5,207 nt of DNA from Kiloniellales bacterium (GCA_022360075.1 JAKSDN010000966.1:1-5207), one strand, 5' to 3'; numbered from the stretch's first letter, positions 1 through 5,207 are shown. Notes: generated by a model from the sequence alone, not told the origin. Program-made: numbers and translations.

Positions 1-472
1 CGACCCCGGCCACGACCGCGGCGAGGAGCTCCGGCCCGCCGCCGGCCAACAGCAGGAGCAGGTTCGGATCCGCCCCTGGCGGGAGGAAGCCGACGCCCGC
101 CAAGCTCTCGAAACCGCCGCCCTGACCGGCTTCGAAGAGGTTGCCGAAACCATCGTCGAAGAACAGCGCGACCGCCAGGGAGCTGCCCTGACCGACGGCA
201 TCGCCGCCGCCAGTCGGCGGCGGGCCGGCGGCAGGCTCGAGCGACTCCGGCGAGGCGCCGACCAGATCGAACGTCGTGCCGTCCGAGAAGACGACCCGCA
301 GCGTGCCGTCCGGCAGTATCGTGACGCCCAAGGTCTGCGGGTCGATGACTTGCCCGGTCTCGGTGTCCACGAACTGCACGATCGAGCCCGAAGGCACGTC
401 GACCGACTGTCCAGGGATTACCGTCTGCGGAAAGCCAGGGGCGTCCGGGTTGACGTTGATCTGGACGGCCAT
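1..472 (-). CDS. N-terminal part of a probable type I-secreted giant surface protein (adhesin-like), truncated by the window edge
   Basis: The frame is open from ATG at 472-470 to the left edge (157 codons, no stop). A GGAG box at 481-484 lies 8 nt before the ATG and supports this start. The 157 residues contain no Cys, Lys or His, one Arg and about 17 Asp/Glu. Such an acidic, Cys-free composition is typical of large RTX or repeat proteins exported by type I systems. Residues 1-72 look beta-rich, with the end IVQFVDTETG...LPDGTLRVVFSDGTTFDL resembling the small N-terminal folds of such proteins. Residues 80-83 are PAAG, followed by a Pro/Gly linker (PPPTGGG). Residues 104-157 are Gly/Leu-rich (FFDDGFGNLFEAGQGGG, then NLLLLLAGGG). 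No cleavable Sec signal peptide is seen, as expected for a type I substrate with a C-terminal signal. The exporter genes lie 1 kb upstream on the same strand. Coding status is fairly sure; the secretion role is inferred from composition and context, and the repeats and C-terminus that would settle it are outside the window. Confidence 0.75.
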   Translation of the reverse strand, partial: MAVQINVNPDAPGFPQTVIPGQSVDVPSGSIVQFVDTETGQVIDPQTLGVTILPDGTLRVVFSDGTTFDLVGASPESLEPAAGPPPTGGGDAVGQGSSLAVALFFDDGFGNLFEAGQGGGFESLAGVGFLPPGADPNLLLLLAGGGPELLAAVVAGV

Positions 473-480
473 GAGCACAT

Positions 481-484
481 CTCC
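481..484 (-). promoter_or_regulatory. Ribosome binding site of the putative adhesin
   Basis: The minus strand reads GGAG, then ATGTGCTC, then the ATG at 472. The 8-nt spacing is close to ideal. The out-of-frame ATG directly after GGAG is too close to be used. This site decides the start codon of the left-edge gene. Confidence 0.65.
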
Positions 485-650
485 GATGCCTGCCCGACCC
501 CGGGCCTTGCGAGCCCGAGCGCGCTACTGTGTCCCTCAGGACTGGGAAATGACGCTCCGCGTTGGCCTAGTCCGAACGGCCGCGACTTTCCCGCGAGCCT
601 TGGTTCGGTCCCCCCGGCCTTGAAATCCGGACGCCGCCCCTGTTTCAGTG

Positions 651-665
651 GTTAAGTTTCTTAAC
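651..665. repeat. Perfect short inverted repeat GTTAAG-TTT-CTTAAC
   Basis: GTTAAG (651-656) and CTTAAC (660-665) are exact reverse complements around a TTT spacer. A further copy of the right arm, CTTAACC, lies at 677-683 and pairs equally well with GGTTAAG at 650-656. The arrangement fits a dyad operator for a dimeric regulator, or additional CtrA half-sites in both orientations. It is too short and AT-rich to be a good terminator. Confidence 0.4.
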
Positions 666-676
666 GTCGAATTAAC
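661..676 (+). promoter_or_regulatory. Probable CtrA binding box (TTAA-N7-TTAAC)
   Basis: The sequence TTAACGTCGAATTAAC has TTAA at 661-664, a 7-nt spacer and TTAAC at 672-676. This is a full match to the published recognition pattern of the alphaproteobacterial response regulator CtrA. Further TTAA half-sites flank it at 652-655 and 678-681. It lies about 190 bp from the leftward ATG at 472 and about 210 bp from the rightward GTG at 887, so it could act on either gene. The local AT-richness raises the chance of a random match, but in this GC-rich DNA the cluster stands out. Function is inferred. Confidence 0.5.
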
Positions 677-705
677 CTTAACCTTTTGTTTCCACTGCGT
701 TTTTT

Positions 706-734
706 ACACTACGGGAGCGTCATTCGAAAATCAA
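706..734 (-). promoter_or_regulatory. Candidate sigma-70-type promoter for the putative adhesin
   Basis: Read on the minus strand, TTGATT (729-734; 4 of 6 to TTGACA) and TAGTGT (706-711; 3 of 6 to TATAAT) are separated by exactly 17 nt. Transcription would begin near 699 and produce a leader of about 230 nt before the ATG at 472. The TTAA cluster at 650-683 would then lie just downstream of the start, a position suited to repression. The -10 match is weak, so this is only a candidate. Confidence 0.25.
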
Positions 735-844
735 TGAAAAATTAAGAACTGGCGGGAAAAGAGGGATTCAGGGCGCGGCACGGTGGCTTTCGGCTGGCAT
801 TTCGGGCGATCCGGCGGTCGGCGAAGCGTTTGTTCGCCCGCGTC

Positions 845-853
845 TGCTATCAT
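845..853 (+). promoter_or_regulatory. Candidate extended -10 promoter for the acetyltransferase
   Basis: TGCTATCAT matches the extended -10 pattern TGnTATAAT with 5 of 6 in the hexamer. No good -35 hexamer lies 17 nt upstream (AGCGTT at 825-830), which is acceptable for an extended -10 promoter. A start near 860 gives a 25-30 nt leader with the GAGAGG box in place. It would also put the upstream TTG at 830 outside the transcript, which favours the GTG start at 887. Confidence 0.35.
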
Positions 854-874
854 GATGACGCGCGACCGCGCGAA

Positions 875-880
875 GAGAGG
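875..880 (+). promoter_or_regulatory. Ribosome binding site deciding the GTG start of the acetyltransferase
   Basis: GAGAGG lies 6 nt before GTG at 887-889. The frame is open further upstream to a TTG at 830, but that codon has no purine-rich box at a useful distance, and the extra 19 residues are not part of a recognisable GNAT fold. Confidence 0.6.
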
Positions 881-886
881 GCCGAG

Positions 887-1474
887 GTGTCAGGCTGGAA
901 ACCGGGAGAGCCGCTGGAGATCGAAACCGAGCGTTTCCGGCTGCGCTCGCTCCGCCCGGAGGACGCCAACGAGCGCCTGCTCGCCTGGCTGAACGATCCG
1001 AACCTGATGGCGTACCTCGGCGGCGCCTGGGCCTCGAAAACCGTCGAGGCGCTCGCCGAGAGCATCGGCAAGCTCTACGACAACAAAAGCAACTTCATGC
1101 TCGGCGTCTACGACGGCGAGCACTTGATCGGCTGCTATTGGATCGAGGCCTATCTCAGATTGCGCTCGGCGGTGACACATCATCTATTCGGCGATCGGGA
1201 CTATTGGGGCCGGGGCGCGCCTCTCGAATGCCGCGCCGCGCTGCTCGACTGGCTGTTCTCGGTCGGCTTCGAGCGCGTCGAAGGCCGGCCCTACGCGACC
1301 TGCATTCGGGCGATCCGCGGTTACATGAAGCAGGGCTGGCGCCTGGAGGGAATCGCGCGGCGCGCGAGCCGCGACCGCGCCGGCGATCGCCACGACAATA
1401 TGCTCTTCGCCATGCTACCGGAAGAATGGGCGGCGCTGCGCCGCGCGGCGAAAGCGGCGGATAAGGCTCGTTAG
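887..1474 (+). CDS. GNAT-family N-acetyltransferase, RimJ/RimL type
   Basis: The protein has 195 residues from GTG 887, the usual size of RimJ/RimL-like acetyltransferases, which move the acetyl group of acetyl-CoA to an amine, often a protein N-terminus. Residues 11-35 (EIETERFRLRSLRPEDANERLLAWLNDP region) match the opening of the fold: ETERFRLRSLRPED is the family's 'T-x-RL-x-LR-x-x-x-x-D' pattern. YWGRG at 106-110 is the acetyl-CoA pyrophosphate-binding loop at the start of the central helix. Residues 129-151 (ERVEGRPYATC, then RAIRGYMKQGW) are the last core strands and helix, where RAIR-x-Y-x-K-x-G is strongly conserved. The Asn that normally precedes this helix (N-x-R-A-I) is Cys139 here. 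No signal peptide or membrane segment is present, so it should be cytoplasmic. It faces away from the putative adhesin gene and converges on the adaptor gene, overlapping its stop codon. The substrate cannot be told; acetylation of the secreted protein is only a guess from position. Confidence 0.87.
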   Translation: MSGWKPGEPLEIETERFRLRSLRPEDANERLLAWLNDPNLMAYLGGAWASKTVEALAESIGKLYDNKSNFMLGVYDGEHLIGCYWIEAYLRLRSAVTHHLFGDRDYWGRGAPLECRAALLDWLFSVGFERVEGRPYATCIRAIRGYMKQGWRLEGIARRASRDRAGDRHDNMLFAMLPEEWAALRRAAKAADKAR

Positions 1475-2790
1475 CGTTCGCGGAAGGCCTTGTGGCGGGC
1501 CTTGATGAAGGGCTTCAGCAGGTATTCGAGGACGGTGCGCTTGCCGGTCAAGATGTCGACCTCGGCGATCATGCCGGGGATGATCGGCAGCGGCTCGCCG
1601 TTCTGGCCGCGCAGGCTGGTGTCGTCGGTGCGTACGCGCACGTGGTAGAAGTGCTCGCCGCGCTCGTCCTCGATCGTGTCGGCCGAGATCTGCTCGAGCC
1701 GGCCCTCCAGCCCGCCATAGATCGAGAAGTCGTAGGCCGTGAGCTTGATCTTCGCGTCCTGGCCCGGATGAATGAAGGCGACGTCGCGCGGATTGACCTT
1801 CGCTTCCACCAGCAGCGTGTCCTCGATCGGCACGATCTCGATGATGTCCTCGCCGGGCTGAACCACGCCGCCGATGGTGTTGAAATTGACCGACTTGACG
1901 ATGCCGCGCACCGGCGAGCGCACCTCGGTACGCACGACCCGGTCCTCGCGCGCGCGCATCTGCTCCACCAGCGAGGCGAGCCTGACCTTCTGGGTGTTGA
2001 GCTCGCCCAGGGCCTCGGCGCGGGCGTTGCTCTTGCGCTCCTCGATGCGCTGGTCGGCCTCGGCCACCGCGGCGCGGGCGTTGGGAATGGCGATCTCGGT
2101 CTGGCGGATCTCGGTCGACAGGTCGGCCTTCTCGCGCTCTAGGCGGATCACGTCGACCCGCGCCACCATGCCCCGCGAGACCAGGGGCGCGGTCAGCTTG
2201 TACTCCTCGTCGACCAAGGCGAAGCTGCGGCGCAGACCGGCCAGGCGGCTCTTCATCTCTTCCAGATCGCCGGAGCGCTGCGCCCGCTGCTCGGAGAGGA
2301 TCTGCAGGGCCGAGGCCAGCTCCGACTGGCGCGTCTGGTAGAGCAGCCGCTCACGCGCGACCAGATCCGGCCGCTCGGCGATCACCTCTTCGGCAAAGAT
2401 CAGCTCCGTTTCCTCGACCTCGGCGGTCAGGCGGGCGACCGAAGCCAGCAGGCCGAAATAGGCTTCGCGCAGCTCCTTGAAGCCGGCCGCGGCGGAGGTG
2501 TCGTCGATGCGCATCAGGACCTGCTGCGGCTCGACCGTATCGCCCGACTTCACCTGGATCTCCGAGACGATGCCGCCTTCGAGGTTCTGGACCACCTGGA
2601 CCTCGCTCGAGGGGATCACCTGGCCCATGCCGGTCGTGACCTCGTCGAGCTGGGCCTGGTGCGCCCAGAAGATGGCGGCGGCGAACAGCGCCACGATCGT
2701 AAAGAGCAGGATCAGCGCGGCGATCCGCGGACCGCGCATCATCTGCAGGCGCAGCTCGGTCGGCGCGACGCGGGCGGATTGCAGGCTCAT
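1471..2790 (-). CDS. Type I secretion membrane fusion (adaptor) protein, HlyD/LapC family
   Basis: The protein has 439 residues from ATG 2790 and is the periplasmic adaptor that joins the inner-membrane ABC exporter to an outer-membrane TolC-like channel. Residues 1-22 are cytoplasmic and residues about 23-43 form one membrane segment (AALILLFTIVALFAAAIFWA). Residues 69-96 are the first half of the lipoyl-like domain (NLEGGIVSEIQVKSGDTVEP). Residues about 105-285 are long charged heptad helices forming the coiled-coil hairpin. RSPVRGIV at 291-298 begins the second lipoyl half. Residues 403-425 fit the HlyD secretion signature throughout, with G406, M407, G416, R418 and the final YLL. The length is normal. 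The frame is also open from a GTG at 2823, overlapping the ABC gene by 17 nt, but that GTG has no ribosome binding site, whereas ATG 2790 has GGAG 11 nt upstream. It is the second gene of the exporter operon, 16 nt after the ABC gene. Its TAA stop (1471-1473) overlaps the TAG of the convergent acetyltransferase. Confidence 0.93.
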   Translation of the reverse strand: MSLQSARVAPTELRLQMMRGPRIAALILLFTIVALFAAAIFWAHQAQLDEVTTGMGQVIPSSEVQVVQNLEGGIVSEIQVKSGDTVEPQQVLMRIDDTSAAAGFKELREAYFGLLASVARLTAEVEETELIFAEEVIAERPDLVARERLLYQTRQSELASALQILSEQRAQRSGDLEEMKSRLAGLRRSFALVDEEYKLTAPLVSRGMVARVDVIRLEREKADLSTEIRQTEIAIPNARAAVAEADQRIEERKSNARAEALGELNTQKVRLASLVEQMRAREDRVVRTEVRSPVRGIVKSVNFNTIGGVVQPGEDIIEIVPIEDTLLVEAKVNPRDVAFIHPGQDAKIKLTAYDFSIYGGLEGRLEQISADTIEDERGEHFYHVRVRTDDTSLRGQNGEPLPIIPGMIAEVDILTGKRTVLEYLLKPFIKARHKAFRER

Positions 2791-2807
2791 GGCGCGAGCA
2801 GCTCCAT
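2787..2807 (-). other. Six-codon minicistron (MELLAP) bridging the exporter and adaptor genes
   Basis: The ABC gene ends in TGATG, so its TGA (2809-2807) shares one base with an ATG (2807-2805). That ATG opens a frame encoding MELLAP, and its own stop TGA (2789-2787) overlaps the adaptor's ATG (2790-2788) as ATGA. Both junctions are textbook overlap geometries for re-initiation. There is no convincing ribosome binding site of its own, so it is either a coupling device or a coincidence of the short spacer. Confidence 0.3.
2802..2805 (-). promoter_or_regulatory. Ribosome binding site of the adaptor gene, inside a minicistron
   Basis: On the minus strand GGAG is followed by 11 nt and the ATG at 2790. 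The spacing is a little long. The box is the second codon of a six-codon frame (see 2787-2807), so initiation at the adaptor is probably helped by ribosomes finishing the ABC gene. Confidence 0.45.
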
Positions 2808-5071
2808 CAGGTCTTGGCGGCACCGATCTTGCCGGCGGCCAGTGCGCTCAAGACCTCTTCCTTCGGGCCGTCGGCAACGATCTGCCCCTTGTCCATGACG
2901 ATCAGACGGTCGACCAGCGCCAGCAGGGTCGCGCGATGGGTGACCAGGACCAGGGTCCGGCCCTCGAGCCAGTCCTGCATCTTGTTGATGAACTGGCGCT
3001 CCGCGAAATTGTCCAGGTGGCTCGTCGGCTCGTCGAGCAGCAGGATCGGCGGATCGAGCACAAGCGCCCGGGCCAGGACGATCATCTGGCGCTGGCCGCC
3101 CGACAGCAGCGTGCCGTGCTCGCCCACGTCCTGGTCCAAGCCCTTCGGTGACTGCTTGATCATGTCGTCGAGGCCGGCCAAATGGGCCGCCTGCAGCACC
3201 TGCTCGTCGGTCGCGTGCGGCGCGCCCTGGACGAGGTTGTCGCGGATCGTGCCGTGGAACAGCACGGTTTCCTGCGGCGTGTAGCCGACCTGGCGGCGCA
3301 GGTCGGCAAGCTCGATCTGGCGGGTGTCGAGGTCGTCGACCCGCACGAAACCCTCGGCCGGCTCGTAGAGGTTCTGGATCAGCTTGATCACCGAGCTCTT
3401 GCCCGAGCCAACGCGGCCGATGATCGCGACGTGCTCGCCCGCCTCGACCTGGAAGGAGATCTTGTTGAGCGCGTTGATGTCCTGGATCGGGTAGGAGAAG
3501 CTGACCTCCTTGAATTCCAGGTCGCCCTTCAGGTGCGGCTTGTGCACCAGCTTCTTCTCGGGCACCCGCTCGACCGGCGCGTTCATGATCTCGTGCAGGG
3601 CGCTGAAGGCAGTCTTGGTCTGCTCGAAACGCACCAGCACGCCGGCGACCTGCGCCAGCGGCGCCATGACGCGGCTGCTGAGCAGCACGCAGGCGATGAG
3701 CGCGCCCTGGGTGATGTCGCCCTCGCGCAGGACATGGACGCCGACGACGACGATGCCGGCCGTCACCAGAAGCTGCGCCACCATCGTCGTGTGGGTGCCG
3801 ATCTGCGAGAGCATGCGCATCTTCATCGCCGAGGTCGCGGTCAGGCCGACGAGCTGCTCCCAATTGCGCTGCGCCCAAGTCTCGGCCCGGATCGCCTTGA
3901 TCGTCTCGATGCCGTGCAGAACCTCGAAGAGGTGCGCGTTCTTCTGCGTGACCTCCTTCATCGACTGACGCGTGATGCGGTGCAGCGGGATCTGGATCGC
4001 GATGCTGATCAGCAAGACGATCGGCACGGCGATCATCGGCACATAGGCTATCGGCCCGCCGATCAGATAGATGACGAAGATGAACAGGAAGATGAAGGGC
4101 AGGTCGCCGATCGTCGTGACGGTCGCCGAACTCAGGAACTCGCGCAGGAAATCGAACTCGCGCATGATGCTGGCCAGGCTGCCGGCCGAGGCCGTGCGCG
4201 CGTCCATGCGCAGGCGCACCACGCGGTCGAACAGCCGGCTGCCGAGCTGAACGTCGAGGCGCTTGCCCGCCACGTCGACGAGATAGCCGCGCAGAGTGCG
4301 CAGGATGAAGTCGAAGACGGCCACGCTGGCGATGCCGACCGCCAGCACCCAGAGCGTCTCGACGGCGTTGTTCGGCACGACACGATCGTAGACCGTCATG
4401 ATGAAGATCGGACTGGCGACCGCCAGGATGTTGACGATCACGGTCGCCAGGATGGCGTGGCCATAGATCCACCAGTTCTGGAACAGCGAGCCCCAGAACC
4501 AGGAGCGCGGCGTCTCCGGTGCCAGGATCTCGGAGCGCGTGTCGAAGCGAAAGCGCGGGCGGACATAGGCCACCTCGCCGGTAAAGATCGGCTCCACCTC
4601 GCTCAGCGGCACCAGCGAGGTCGCATCGCCCACGCGCGGATCGTAGACCTCGACGGTGGTCTTCGCGGTATAGCGGACCAGGACGCAGGCCCGGCCGTCT
4701 TCGAGCATGAGAATGGCCGGGAGAGCCAGCTTCGGAATTTGCGACAGGCGGCATTGGTCGAGCTGTACGTGGATGCCGATCCGCTCGGCCGACTGTACGA
4801 GCCCTTCCAGGTTCAGGCGCCCCTTCTCCAAGGCGATGCCGGTGCGAAGCTGCTCCTCGCTGTAGGCGTGGCCGTAGAGCTTGGACAGGAACGACAAGCA
4901 ACGGGCAAGCGTGTCCTCGACGGGACCGCCGTCGGCATCAGGTCCAGCAGTGTCCTGCATACGGTCGCCGGCCGCCGCCACGAGCGTCGGTTCGGGCGCG
5001 GCCTCGGCCGCCGCGCTGCCGAGCTTCAGGGCCGGGCGCGGCTCGTCGCCTGTGCGCTCGATGGCCGACAT
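2807..5071 (-). CDS. Type I secretion ABC exporter (permease-ATPase), LapB/LssB-like, with degenerate C39-like domain
   Basis: From ATG 5071 the protein has 754 residues and would energise export of an unfolded substrate through the inner membrane. Residues 1-50 are a disordered Ala/Pro/Asp-rich leader. Residues about 51-175 are a C39-peptidase-like domain without the catalytic pair: no Cys at the expected place (C58 is off register) and DGRACVL where the His should be; YDP at 143-145 remains. Such domains bind substrates rather than cut leaders, and the pattern resembles the LapB/LssB branch. Six membrane segments lie near 203-222, 238-258, 320-337, 341-360, 430-448 and 455-475. The ATPase follows: Walker A GRVGSGKSS 552-560, Q-loop Gln600, signature LSGGQ 656-660, Walker B ILLLDEP 676-682, D-loop SHLD 684-687 and His712. 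All ATPase residues are intact. ATG 5071 has no ribosome binding site and the frame stays open to the window edge, so the true start may be upstream. It is the first of two operon genes seen. Confidence 0.94.
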   Translation of the reverse strand: MSAIERTGDEPRPALKLGSAAAEAAPEPTLVAAAGDRMQDTAGPDADGGPVEDTLARCLSFLSKLYGHAYSEEQLRTGIALEKGRLNLEGLVQSAERIGIHVQLDQCRLSQIPKLALPAILMLEDGRACVLVRYTAKTTVEVYDPRVGDATSLVPLSEVEPIFTGEVAYVRPRFRFDTRSEILAPETPRSWFWGSLFQNWWIYGHAILATVIVNILAVASPIFIMTVYDRVVPNNAVETLWVLAVGIASVAVFDFILRTLRGYLVDVAGKRLDVQLGSRLFDRVVRLRMDARTASAGSLASIMREFDFLREFLSSATVTTIGDLPFIFLFIFVIYLIGGPIAYVPMIAVPIVLLISIAIQIPLHRITRQSMKEVTQKNAHLFEVLHGIETIKAIRAETWAQRNWEQLVGLTATSAMKMRMLSQIGTHTTMVAQLLVTAGIVVVGVHVLREGDITQGALIACVLLSSRVMAPLAQVAGVLVRFEQTKTAFSALHEIMNAPVERVPEKKLVHKPHLKGDLEFKEVSFSYPIQDINALNKISFQVEAGEHVAIIGRVGSGKSSVIKLIQNLYEPAEGFVRVDDLDTRQIELADLRRQVGYTPQETVLFHGTIRDNLVQGAPHATDEQVLQAAHLAGLDDMIKQSPKGLDQDVGEHGTLLSGGQRQMIVLARALVLDPPILLLDEPTSHLDNFAERQFINKMQDWLEGRTLVLVTHRATLLALVDRLIVMDKGQIVADGPKEEVLSALAAGKIGAAKT

Positions 5072-5207
5072 GCTGCGCGGGCGCAGGTCTGCGCGCTTCG
5101 AGGCGTCGCGATCGCCATTCGCACTGCGCTCCGCGTCCGCGCTATCGAGAGCCGGCGCCGCGCCAGGGCTTGGACCGTTCGAGCGTTGACGCTGCTCCGG
5201 CGACTCC
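5072..5207 (-). other. Upstream in-frame open extension of the ABC exporter (possible missing N-terminus)
   Basis: Reading the exporter frame upstream of ATG 5071 gives 45 further codons with no stop to the window edge. They encode a hydrophilic, disordered-looking stretch (for example SPEQRQRSNGPSPGAAPAL, then DSADAERSANGDRDASK). No in-frame ATG, GTG or TTG occurs in it. About three quarters of its third codon positions are G or C, compatible with coding but somewhat lower than the gene body appears to be. Either it is the true N-terminal tail of the exporter, starting outside the window, or it is an untranslated leader. No promoter or ribosome binding site is recognised in it. Confidence 0.45.

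Larger units (their letters stand above)
473..886. other. 414-bp intergenic region between two divergent genes, with an AT-rich core
   Basis: No convincing gene is seen here. The open frames in 276-655 are antisense to, or trail off from, the putative adhesin, and 783-992 is in the wrong frame for the acetyltransferase. Positions 473-645 are GC-rich and would form a long leader of the leftward gene if its promoter lies in the AT-rich core. Positions about 650-760 are strikingly AT-rich for this genome and contain TTAA half-sites, an inverted repeat and candidate promoter elements. Positions 761-886 return to high GC and end in the promoter and ribosome binding site of the rightward gene. A weak inverted repeat, CCGAAC (572-577) with GTTCGG (603-608), could fold in the leader RNA, but nothing shows that it matters. 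No rho-independent terminator was recognised. Confidence 0.6.

Noticed and set aside
276..655. Two overlapping plus-strand open frames at the left of the window
   Set aside because: They are antisense to the putative adhesin start or run into its leader. Neither has a ribosome binding site or recognisable domain, and the minus-strand frame explains the composition better.
830..886. Longer form of the acetyltransferase starting at TTG 830
   Set aside because: The TTG lacks a ribosome binding site, while GTG 887 has GAGAGG at 6 nt. The added 19 residues do not belong to the GNAT fold, and the candidate promoter lies downstream of the TTG.
1486..1505. Inverted repeat AAGGCC...GGCCTT near the convergent gene ends, considered as a terminator
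   Set aside because: The 6-bp stem has an 8-nt loop, is inside the adaptor's last codons (KARHKAF) and has no U-tract on either strand.
1492..2142. A 216-codon open frame on the plus strand
   Set aside because: It is entirely antisense to the adaptor gene, which has a full domain set and a HlyD signature. The product is a low-complexity Leu/Ala/Asp/Val string with no motif.
2788..2823. Longer form of the adaptor starting at GTG 2823
   Set aside because: It would overlap the exporter by 17 nt and has no ribosome binding site, whereas ATG 2790 has GGAG upstream and gives a normal N-terminus.
2787..4901. A 704-codon open frame on the same strand as the ABC exporter
   Set aside because: It lies in another frame within the exporter gene, encodes an Arg/Pro/Gly/Ala-rich product without domains, and is the usual by-product of high GC at third positions. 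Only its last six codons matter, as the minicistron at the gene junction.
1..5207. CRISPR arrays, tRNA or rRNA genes, insertion sequences, phage attachment sites
   Set aside because: No regularly spaced direct repeats, cloverleaf-like sequence, rRNA-like stretch, transposase frame or terminal inverted repeats were recognised on either strand.

Overview
The window looks like a piece of a GC-rich (by eye about two-thirds G+C) Gram-negative chromosome, most likely an alphaproteobacterium. It carries a type I secretion locus, its genes use strongly G/C-ending codons, and the only AT-rich intergenic stretch holds a full match to the alphaproteobacterial CtrA recognition pattern TTAA-N7-TTAA. No species can be named from the sequence alone.

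Layout from left to right. (1) 1-472, minus strand: the first 157 residues of an acidic, glycine-rich, cysteine- and lysine-free protein that runs off the left edge. It is probably a large surface protein secreted by the type I route. Residues 80-83 read PAAG, which resembles the di-alanine site cut by LapG-type periplasmic proteases in LapA-like retention modules. (2) 473-886: a 414-bp intergenic region between divergent genes. Its AT-rich core (about 650-760) holds four TTAA half-sites, a short perfect inverted repeat and a candidate leftward promoter. A candidate extended -10 promoter at 845-853 reads rightward. (3) 887-1474, plus strand: a RimJ/RimL-type GNAT acetyltransferase with a GTG start and a strong ribosome binding site. 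(4) 1471-2790, minus strand: a membrane fusion (adaptor) protein of the HlyD/LapC type. (5) 2807-5071, minus strand: a LapB/LssB-type ABC exporter with a degenerate N-terminal C39-like domain. Its reading frame stays open to the right edge (5207), so the true start may lie outside the window.

The ABC exporter and the adaptor form a tight two-gene operon transcribed right to left, bridged by a six-codon minicistron. Together with an outer-membrane TolC/LapE-like protein (not in the window) they would form the trans-envelope channel. The protein begun at 472 on the same strand is the obvious candidate substrate. The acetyltransferase lies between exporter and candidate substrate in the opposite orientation, and its stop codon overlaps the adaptor's stop codon. 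The most interesting possibility is a CtrA-controlled, LapG-releasable adhesin system. That reading rests on short motifs and on the position of the genes, not on homology searches.
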